A stretch of 19,909 bases of DNA, taken from contig DAINAR010000057.1 of assembly GCA_036733345.1 (NCBI GenBank), positions 1 to 19,909 on the forward strand, given 5' to 3'. The notes under the pieces were generated by a model. It worked only from the letters and a program-made list of their open reading frames with translations. It was not told the origin of the DNA and made no database searches. Below, one piece after another: positions 14,505 to 19,909 of the stretch. Made by a program: the position numbers and the translations under genes. The first letter of the stretch is position 1, and the number at the start of each line of letters is the position of its first letter. The stretch is from JAFGMQ01 sp036733345 (GTDB lineage: Bacteria; Desulfobacterota; DSM-4660; Desulfatiglandales; Desulfatiglandaceae).

Positions 14505-16073
14505 ATGCAATCTGAATTTACCGGGAACAACGTGAGGTCTTCGATAAATGATATTGCATATCCCGCTATTTTCTTTATTGTAACTATTCTTACGCGCCTG
14601 CCCTTTACGAGCAGGCTTTTGTATCACTGGGATTCCGTGCAATTTGCTCTTGGCCTTGAGGATTATGACATTACTGTTCATCAGCCACACCCGCCGGGAT
14701 ATTTTCTCTATGTCATGCTCGGAAGGTTAGTCTATTTTTTCATCAGGGATGCAAATTATGCCTTGATAATCATAAATATTTTCTTCAGCGGATTTACAGT
14801 TGTCACAATATATTTTCTCGGCAAAGAGATCTTCGGTAAGAAAGCAGGGGTATTTGCCGCCGTCATTGCAATCACCAGTCCCAACCTCTGGTTTCATGGA
14901 GAGGTCGCACTTACATATATTGTAGAGTCGTTCTTCAGTTCCCTTATTGCACTGCTTTGCTGGCGGATACTCAGGGGACGGCATGGATATCTCTGGCTCT
15001 CTGTAATAGCTCTTGGGATCTCGGGCGGAATCAGACAGAATACGATGGTATTTCTTCTTCCTCTCTGGTTATATTCTGTTAAAAAGTTACCCATCAGAAA
15101 ATTCATTTTATCCATTGGTCTTCTGGGCATAGTCTGTCTCCTCTGGTTTGTTCCTATGATTTGGATGACAGGAGGATGGAATACCTATATCAGTGCGTTA
15201 AGAGAACTCTGGCAATTCCATGCAGGTCGCGCCTCGGTATTTGAACAGGGCTATGCGGCATTTATATTGTTTTCATCAATCCTTGTCAGGTTTATTGCAT
15301 ATAGTATTGGGGCGGGTGTTTTCACTTTAGTGATGGCGGCGTATCTTTTAATTCGCCATAAAAATACCGGGATCATGGACAGATCGACAGCCTTTTTTTT
15401 CCTGCTGTGGATTATGCCTTCAGTCCTTTTTTTTCTGTTGATTTTCATCGAACCATCGAATCCGGGGTATGTGCTGATTTTTATTCCGGCACTCATTCTT
15501 CTGATACCAGCATCTGTAATTCATGTCAGCAATGACCTGAACCTGCTTACGGCAAAAGATTTCTCTTATGTTATTTCAATGGTAATTATTATCACAAATA
15601 TTGCAGTGTTCTGTTTCCATAACGAGATGTCCTGTAGAGAGATCAGGTCTCACGACCGGAATCTTTCAGTCCTTTTTGATGGCATAAAAAAATTCAGTAC
15701 AAGCAATACGGCGGTATTTGTTGAACCATATATATTTTATGGATACAGGCAAATTATGTATTATTTGCCTGAATACAGAGTTTATCTTGTAGATGCCAGA
15801 GTTTCTCCATCAGGAGAGAGAAGGAAAACATTCTGGGGTTTGAAAAGAAAAACTTTTATATCCGACATCGTGACTTTATCCGGAGATGTCAATAATTTTG
15901 TTATTCCGTCATTCTCTGATAAAAGAGACAAAGTTACCAGAAGAGAAAGTGTAAGTGTGACCAGATTGTCATTCGGCATGTTTATAGCCGCAGGCTCTGT
16001 TGATTTCGTCAGAAAAGTATTTCCTCAGCTGGAGATTATTAAAGAAGGTGAACTTGCCGGCTTAACTGAATAA
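14505..16073 (+). CDS. GT-C-like multi-spanning membrane protein (family 39 glycosyltransferase type)
   Basis: A 522-residue polytopic protein. Some ten hydrophobic helices fill residues 15 to about 380; a soluble C-terminal portion of about 140 residues follows. The first large loop reads HWDSVQFALGLEDYD and HQPHPPGYFLYVML, the acidic and proline-rich signature of the PMT/ArnT-like family 39 glycosyltransferases, which use lipid-phosphate-linked sugars on the periplasmic side. ATG at 14505 is preceded by AAAGGAAGA. The gene stands alone on this strand and is convergent with a GT2 gene of the polyprenyl-phosphate-sugar synthase type, a plausible donor supplier. Acceptor (LPS, glycan or protein) is unknown. 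Family membership is fairly secure, but activity is not shown. Confidence 0.75.
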   Translation: MQSEFTGNNVRSSINDIAYPAIFFIVTILTRLPFTSRLLYHWDSVQFALGLEDYDITVHQPHPPGYFLYVMLGRLVYFFIRDANYALIIINIFFSGFTVVTIYFLGKEIFGKKAGVFAAVIAITSPNLWFHGEVALTYIVESFFSSLIALLCWRILRGRHGYLWLSVIALGISGGIRQNTMVFLLPLWLYSVKKLPIRKFILSIGLLGIVCLLWFVPMIWMTGGWNTYISALRELWQFHAGRASVFEQGYAAFILFSSILVRFIAYSIGAGVFTLVMAAYLLIRHKNTGIMDRSTAFFFLLWIMPSVLFFLLIFIEPSNPGYVLIFIPALILLIPASVIHVSNDLNLLTAKDFSYVISMVIIITNIAVFCFHNEMSCREIRSHDRNLSVLFDGIKKFSTSNTAVFVEPYIFYGYRQIMYYLPEYRVYLVDARVSPSGERRKTFWGLKRKTFISDIVTLSGDVNNFVIPSFSDKRDKVTRRESVSVTRLSFGMFIAAGSVDFVRKVFPQLEIIKEGELAGLTE

Positions 16074-16155
16074 AAGGGGAAATAAATGGCAATGGAATAC
16101 GGTCCCGGCCTTTTCAGTACAGTCTTATTTTGCGGTACCATCGAACAAATGCCTG

Positions 16156-16944
16156 TTAAAGGCCCACCCGTATTTTTTTCAAAGCCCAATGTTTCCTCCT
16201 CTTTTGGATATGGAAAAGGCTATTGAGCATCCGGTATGAATCTTTTAATAAAGATACCCTGCTACCCGGGATGTCATTCCAGTCGATTGGTATTTCTTCC
16301 ATCTGAAAACCCGAATCGGAAAGGGCGGTAATCATTTCAATGTCAAAAGCAAAACGATTTTCCTGTAAAAATGGTAATATGGTTTGAAATGCCTGTTGAG
16401 AAATAACCTTGAAACCACACTGTGAATCATAGATAGCTTCATTTATAATAATTCCAACTAATGTTGAATATAAACGGCCGATTACATGGCGTTTCCAGTT
16501 TCTTTGCACAGAATGTCCAAGCATACGGATGCGGGAACCGAAATAGCATTTTCTGAAATCATTTTCCGCATAAACTCTGTCAAACACACGAAGCACTTCA
16601 TCTGCCGATGTCGCGCCATCAGCATCGGCAAAAGCAAGCCATTTCGAGTTTTGAGCCTTACGCCATCCAGTTCTTACCGCAAATCCCTTTCCCATGTTTT
16701 TTTCCAGGAAAACAGGGTCAAGGATCAGATCGTGAGATTCTCTGAGTTCAGATACAATCTTTTTTATTTTTTGCCTTTCTTCTTCCCTTGAACCATCGTC
16801 GACGACAAGAATGTTAGTTTTATAGGACTGGCCTTTTAATTTAGCAGCGAGATCAATGAGATATAAAGGGAGGCGGTTGCTTTCCTCAAAAGATGGCATC
16901 ACGAGATGAAAGTCCACTGATATACAGTTGCTGCAGTATCTCAT
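16156..16944 (-). CDS. Family 2 glycosyltransferase, polyprenyl-phosphate-sugar synthase type
   Basis: A 262-residue GT2 of the DPM1/ALG5 style. It shows FHLVMPSFEESNRLPLYL, ILVVDDGSREEE, NMGKGFAVRTGWRKA, FADADGATSADEV (DxD metal site), the basic HSVQRNWKRHVIGRLYSTLV and DSQCGFKVISQQAF. The following IPIDWNDIPGSRVSLLKDSYRML is the C-terminal acceptor-loop signature of dolichyl/undecaprenyl-phosphate glucosyl- and mannosyltransferases. It has no C-terminal membrane helices and would sit peripherally at the inner membrane. The likely reaction is transfer of a hexose from a nucleotide sugar to undecaprenyl phosphate. Start ATG 16944 has no strong Shine-Dalgarno and the first ten residues (MRYCSNCISV) are atypical, so a downstream GTG is possible. 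It lies 150 nt after another GT-C-like gene on the same strand. Confidence 0.85.
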   Translation of the reverse strand: MRYCSNCISVDFHLVMPSFEESNRLPLYLIDLAAKLKGQSYKTNILVVDDGSREEERQKIKKIVSELRESHDLILDPVFLEKNMGKGFAVRTGWRKAQNSKWLAFADADGATSADEVLRVFDRVYAENDFRKCYFGSRIRMLGHSVQRNWKRHVIGRLYSTLVGIIINEAIYDSQCGFKVISQQAFQTILPFLQENRFAFDIEMITALSDSGFQMEEIPIDWNDIPGSRVSLLKDSYRMLNSLFHIQKRRKHWALKKIRVGL

Positions 16945-17094
16945 AATTCTGACTTCAAAAGACTGTTAATTTTTCCAATGTTTAAGAATTCTAAAATTCA
17001 AATTCATATTCGCGTGAGTCATTGCATTACATCGCAAACATTCCGCTATTTCTGAATATCCGCGCAGGTTTTTTACCGCGGGGCTGTTTCATCT

Positions 17095-18678
17095 TTATAG
17101 CTTGTCATATTTATCCTCGATGACAGCTGGGGTAATATTCTTGTATTTTTCAATTAGATATTTGTTTTCCGGTGTATTTTTTACAAATATGTTAGCCACT
17201 TTGTCAGAATATATAAGATGCCATTCACTGCTGATTAATAGAAATTCTGAAAGCACTGAATCGGTGTTAAAAATAATAAAATTAACGTTGTATTTCTCAA
17301 GCTTTTTTTCCCATCCCGGACTGAGCGTTATTATGCGGCAATATTCCTTGAGCCATTCAGAGCCATACATATCGGCCCTTCCATCGATGAACACCCTGTA
17401 CTGGGGATAGGCACTATAAATAATATAATCCCCGAATTCGTATTCATTGAACATCCTGCCTTTTATGTCCTCTTTCTTCAGGAACTCAACTGCAGCCACT
17501 GGTTTGATTTTTTTATCAAACTGGTATTCCATAGTGCCACCGAGAGCGACTGCTATCACCGGTATAAAGGGCAGGAACAGCCAGAAGCAGCCCCTGGTGG
17601 ACATGTCGATTTCAGAAATATTTTTATCCCTTGTTTTGAGGAAACCAATAAATTTGCCGTGATATTCAGTCAATATGTATTCGCTATGCCTTAAAAGCAC
17701 AGGTGCCATTATTATGGCAAAAAGGGGAACGTTTCTCGCAGAATAGAGTGCAAAATGGGTAAATACAATCATTAACAGTATCTCTATTGTGTTGAGCCTT
17801 ATCTTTGAGAATGAAAAAATGATGATCATGAACAGGAGGAAAATTTCAAATGGTATCAATCTGGGATCGTGGAAATCAGGCGAAGCAAATTCGCCTATGT
17901 AATTCACCATGAATTTATCCAATATTGCCAAAAATGGATGTATCAAACCCTCAATGCCGTTTGGGTTTAAAAAGGATATAAAAAATGATAATAATAAAAT
18001 AAGGAGAAGCTTCTTTGATTTATCTTTATAAGTGTATTTAGCCGGTCCTTTTTCCAGGAGAAAGTGTATAAGATTGCCCAGAGAGTATATGCCACACAGG
18101 ATTAATCCTAAAAGAAAAGCCCCATGCAAATTGACCCAGACAAGCATTATAAAAGGCAGGATATACAGATGATTTTTTCCTTTATACTGGTATAAATCAA
18201 GAATGTAATACCAGATAATGAGGACAATCATGGAAAATATATGCGGCCTTGCCAGCCAATGTATTGATGAAGCAGTTATGACCAACAGAGTAATTAGTAT
18301 GACAGCAGCAATATTGCCTTTTTCTTTTCTTAAAATCTTAAACAGCAGATAATATGTGAATGATATAAGGAAAGAGAAGAAAACTACGATTCCTGTAAGT
18401 CCGCTAATGCGATGAACGAAGGCCATGAATGCCTGGGAAAGCCACTCAAAATTTATATAGCGAAGCCTTGGGGTTGTTGAGGAGAAAAGATCATACTCTG
18501 GAATTGATAGTGTATCAAGAATGCTCTCACCGATTCTTATGTGATAACCCGTATCACAATCCATAAGTAATTTTGAAGGAGTCAAAAGAGCAAGTGCCAG
18601 CAGCAATGAAAAAAAAATTATGTCTGCAATTGAAGGGATGAGGTAATATTTTAATCTTTGCTTCATACCTAAAATCAT
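17095..18678 (-). CDS. Polytopic membrane protein, GT-C superfamily-like
   Basis: A 527-residue protein with about eleven predicted helices over residues 10-400 and a soluble C-terminal region of about 120 residues. The first extracytoplasmic loop carries LLMDCDTGYHIRIGESIL, then IPEYDLFSST and NFEWLSQAFMAF. This acidic, His-containing loop is typical of a widespread but uncharacterised GT-C-like family. WLARPHIFSMI and LVWVNLHGAFLLGL are further conserved-looking stretches. The C-terminal half includes FNEYEFGDYIIY and VFIDGRADMYGSEWLKEY. Starts at 18678 or 18666 (second ATG with TAGGT immediately upstream) are both possible. A TTGACA/TATTCT promoter lies about 50 nt before it. It is expected to use lipid-linked sugars made by the nearby GT2; substrate unknown. 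Confidence 0.7.
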   Translation of the reverse strand: MILGMKQRLKYYLIPSIADIIFFSLLLALALLTPSKLLMDCDTGYHIRIGESILDTLSIPEYDLFSSTTPRLRYINFEWLSQAFMAFVHRISGLTGIVVFFSFLISFTYYLLFKILRKEKGNIAAVILITLLVITASSIHWLARPHIFSMIVLIIWYYILDLYQYKGKNHLYILPFIMLVWVNLHGAFLLGLILCGIYSLGNLIHFLLEKGPAKYTYKDKSKKLLLILLLSFFISFLNPNGIEGLIHPFLAILDKFMVNYIGEFASPDFHDPRLIPFEIFLLFMIIIFSFSKIRLNTIEILLMIVFTHFALYSARNVPLFAIIMAPVLLRHSEYILTEYHGKFIGFLKTRDKNISEIDMSTRGCFWLFLPFIPVIAVALGGTMEYQFDKKIKPVAAVEFLKKEDIKGRMFNEYEFGDYIIYSAYPQYRVFIDGRADMYGSEWLKEYCRIITLSPGWEKKLEKYNVNFIIFNTDSVLSEFLLISSEWHLIYSDKVANIFVKNTPENKYLIEKYKNITPAVIEDKYDKL

Positions 18679-18734
18679 TTAACTTTTTGAAATGGAAAAA
18701 GGTGTTGTCTAAGATATTAATCCCGGTGAGAGGA

Positions 18735-18763
18735 AGAATAGGAATAACGTTCTCGTATGTCAA
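18735..18763 (-). promoter_or_regulatory. Sigma70-type promoter for the minus-strand GT-C gene
   Basis: On the minus strand a perfect TTGACA (plus-strand TGTCAA, 18758-18763) is followed, after exactly 17 nt, by TATTCT (plus-strand AGAATA, 18735-18740). Transcription would start near 18728, giving a leader of about 50 nt ahead of the gene starting at 18678. Confidence 0.6.
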
Positions 18764-18794
18764 GGGTTATTGATTGCCATATCGAAGGGCATGA

Positions 18795-19078
18795 CAGCAT
18801 GACCGTATTTCTGATCCCGAAGCCGCTGTAATGTCTGCCAGTCAAGGAGCCTGCTCCAAGAGCTCCGGCGGGTTCAATCCGCTTATTGCTGATTACCAAA
18901 AGCCCAGTGTCAGAAAATTACCATTATTGGCCCTGATCAACGTGATTCTGCTGAAGGCTTCTGCGGCAGATTACGGGATGACTTAAATGTGGATTTTCTG
19001 AATGATATTACTTACGAAAGCAAAAGTATTATCCTTGAGTACATTTTTGTTGACGTCTGCTTTCATAGAAGTTTATAA
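18795..19078 (+). pseudogene. Frameshifted coding-like stretch upstream of the pilin genes
   Basis: Two overlapping plus-strand frames read like parts of one protein. Frame A is open from 18795 and has an ATG at 18831 (MSASQGACSKSSGGFN, then PLIADYQKPSVRK). Frame B is open from 18893 to the TAA at 19076-19078 without its own start (KITIIGPDQRDSAEGF, then RLRDDLNVDFLNDITYE). One extra A in the run at 14-17 of line 18901 (18914-18917) would join them into about 82 residues. The KITIIGPD start resembles a receiver-like or pseudo-receiver N-terminus. It may be a decayed gene, or chance, in the otherwise gene-free 18679-19118 interval. The -10 box of the pilin promoter overlaps its stop. Confidence 0.25.
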
Positions 19079-19079
19079 T
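19050..19079 (+). promoter_or_regulatory. Near-consensus sigma70 promoter for the pilin genes
   Basis: TTGACG (19050-19055) and a perfect TATAAT (19074-19079) are spaced by 18 nt. The predicted start near 19086 gives a leader of about 33 nt before the first prepilin-like gene. Confidence 0.65.
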
Positions 19080-19107
19080 TTAAACCTAACCAATAAATAA
19101 TAATTAT

Positions 19108-19118
19108 AAGGAGGTGAT
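19108..19118 (+). promoter_or_regulatory. Full-length Shine-Dalgarno of the first prepilin-like gene
   Basis: AAGGAGGTGAT matches the complement of the 16S rRNA 3' end over eleven bases and abuts the ATG at 19119. It fixes that start despite the unusually long leader it implies. Confidence 0.75.
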
Positions 19119-19361
19119 ATGAGGATCCTCTCCTCATTTTCTGTAATCACTTGCTTTAGTTTTTCTGTGATATTATCCGGACTAAATAAATTTAAAATCT
19201 GCCTGCAGAAGAAGACTCGCGGGGCGATAGCCGTTGAATTCTCTTTATGTATGTTTTTAGCTGCCCTTATTATGTCGGGCATTTTTTTATTGTTTAAAAA
19301 TATGTCCATACAGATAATTAATCAGTTTGAGAATTATGTTTTGTCTTTTCCCAATATTTAA
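19119..19361 (+). CDS. Divergent Flp/TadE-like prepilin, small membrane protein
   Basis: An 80-residue protein with a prepilin-type site: KKTRG35 followed by AIAVEFSL, so cleavage after G35 would leave Glu at position 5 of the mature chain (E40). A single hydrophobic segment of about 20 residues follows (FSLCMFLAALIMSGIFLLF), then a short polar tail ending FPNI. It differs from standard Flp pilins by Phe instead of Tyr after the Glu, and by a hydrophobic stretch (ILSSFSVITCFSFSVILSGL) inside the 35-residue leader. The start is set by the full Shine-Dalgarno at 19108-19118. It precedes the clear Flp gene by 26 nt and shares its promoter. It could be a minor pilin, a TadE/F-like pseudopilin, or a decaying duplicate. 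Confidence 0.65.
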   Translation: MRILSSFSVITCFSFSVILSGLNKFKICLQKKTRGAIAVEFSLCMFLAALIMSGIFLLFKNMSIQIINQFENYVLSFPNI

Positions 19362-19387
19362 TAATCATTTAGCGTAAGGAGGTTGAC

Positions 19388-19633
19388 ATGCTGAAGAAAA
19401 TTAATGAGTTAATGGTGAGGTGTTATATAAAAAAGGACTCTGGATGGCATAGAATAAAAAATGTGCTTCGTGAAGAGCGTGGAGCCGGGGCTGTGGAATA
19501 TGCCCTGGTAATTGCTGTTGTTGTTATTATGGTTATCGCTGCAGCTACCTTTATGAAAGGGCCGTTGGTTAATTTCTTCAACGCTGTGGTTGATCAGGTT
19601 AAAACTTTTATGACATCGAAAAAAACACCTTGA
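19388..19633 (+). CDS. flp: Flp family type IVb pilin
   Basis: An 81-residue prepilin. The leader of 32 residues is basic and ends EERG32, followed by AGAVEYALVIAVVVIMVIAAA, the Flp signature (G/xxxxEY with Glu at mature position 5, next to a hydrophobic helix). The mature chain would be 49 residues, normal for Flp, and ends QVKTFMTSKKTP. Flp subunits are cleaved by a TadV/CpaA-type prepilin peptidase and assembled by the TadA/B/C machinery into bundled adhesive pili. The ATG at 19388 has TAAGGAGGT upstream; an internal ATG at residue 9 would give a shorter leader. It is the second of two tandem prepilin-like genes; peptidase and tad machinery genes are not in the window and would be expected further downstream. 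Confidence 0.92.
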   Translation: MLKKINELMVRCYIKKDSGWHRIKNVLREERGAGAVEYALVIAVVVIMVIAAATFMKGPLVNFFNAVVDQVKTFMTSKKTP

Positions 19634-19661
19634 GCCTATTTGGAAGCGGCTGTCTTTTTTT
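19633..19661 (+). terminator. Weak terminator after flp
   Basis: AGCC (19633-19636) and GGCT (19648-19651) make a short 4-bp stem that is followed by GTC and seven T residues. It begins at the flp stop codon. The stem is poor but the T-run is good, so partial termination after the pilin gene is plausible. Confidence 0.35.
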
Positions 19662-19727
19662 AATTATTTCGAACTGGCTTGTTGATTCTGTGAAAACTAT
19701 TTTTATGCCGGATGGTAGCGATTCATA

Positions 19728-19758
19728 ACAGCACGGAAGACTTCAAAAACTGTGCTGT
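19728..19758 (+). repeat. Hairpin downstream of flp
   Basis: ACAGCAC (19728-19734) and GTGCTGT (19752-19758) form a perfect 7-bp stem with a 17-nt loop that itself contains GAAG-A-CTTC. AAGGATTTTTA follows. It may be a second terminator or a leader structure of the next gene outside the window. The rest of 19634-19909 shows no open frame. Confidence 0.35.
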
Positions 19759-19856
19759 AAGGATTTTTATTCGGCTTGTGGTAAAAATCTCTTGCCTGTT
19801 TTACTCGATGATTTACCGGCCAAACGCCTCGATATTTTGGGGAAAAGCCGTCGTTA

Positions 19857-19889
19857 AGGTTGAAGCATGAAGTCATTATGCATTAACCT
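19857..19889 (+). repeat. Inverted repeat near the right edge
   Basis: AGGTTGAAGCAT (19857-19868) and ATGCATTAACCT (19878-19889) pair at 11 of 12 positions in RNA, one as G-U, around a 9-nt loop. It lies 20 nt from the window end and could belong to the regulatory region of the next gene. Confidence 0.35.
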
Positions 19890-19909
19890 CAAAACAAAAC
19901 ATAATTAGT

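Noticed and set aside
18780..18890. Weak similarity to a cobalamin riboswitch (CCGCTGTAATG followed by a B12-box-like AGTCAAGGAGCCTGC)
   Set aside because: The box fits only with indels, upstream conserved GGTGC-type segments are missing, the stems do not pair, and the gene downstream is a pilin gene, not a cobalamin gene.
18866..18899. T-arm-like GGTTCAATCC followed by a terminal-looking ACCA
   Set aside because: The loop is one base short, no acceptor-stem partner or anticodon arm can be found upstream, so it is not a tRNA.

Overview
The window looks like a chromosomal segment of a moderately AT-rich, diderm (LPS- or LOS-bearing) bacterium. The gene content (LptF/LptG, RapZ with a neighbouring GlmU-like beta-helix protein, a stand-alone IF-1, FG-GAP surface protein, Flp pilins) and a palindromic repeat at 1603-1656 fit the Desulfobacterota (former Deltaproteobacteria) best. 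That placement is inference from protein resemblance and recalled repeat style, not from a search. No rRNA, tRNA, transposase, phage gene or CRISPR array was seen.

Layout. 1-789 (+) is the C-terminal part of an FG-GAP/VCBS-repeat protein cut by the window edge. 987-3186 (-) holds a small zinc-ribbon protein, a translation initiation factor IF-1 with a TTG start, and a long Glu/Leu/Phe/Val-type amino-acid dehydrogenase. 3511-4560 (+) is a CNNM/CBS-pair membrane protein. 4653-6841 (-) is a likely two-gene operon, rapZ followed by a GlmU-like left-handed beta-helix protein. 7176-13029 (+) is a tight operon: lptF, lptG, three glycosyltransferases and a zinc-finger SAM methyltransferase. It is most simply read as LPS/LOS core assembly plus export, and a very good sigma70-type promoter lies about 200 nt upstream of lptF. 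13281-14162 (+) is a membrane-anchored PP2C phosphatase. 14505-18678 holds two multi-spanning GT-C-like membrane proteins and between them a GT2 of the polyprenyl-phosphate-sugar synthase type. 19119-19633 (+) is the start of an Flp (type IVb, Tad) pilus locus, with two tandem prepilin-like genes behind a near-consensus promoter.

How the genes fit together. Three blocks deal with the envelope: amino-sugar control (RapZ and the GlmU-like protein), LPS transport plus core glycosylation, and a lipid-linked-sugar module (GT2 plus GT-C) next to pilin genes. The last raises the untested possibility that the pilus or another surface polymer is glycosylated. Less explained parts are two coding-like stretches that lack an intact reading frame (757-990 on the minus strand; 18795-19078 on the plus strand), an 11-bp tandem array at 14290-14339, and several inverted repeats.
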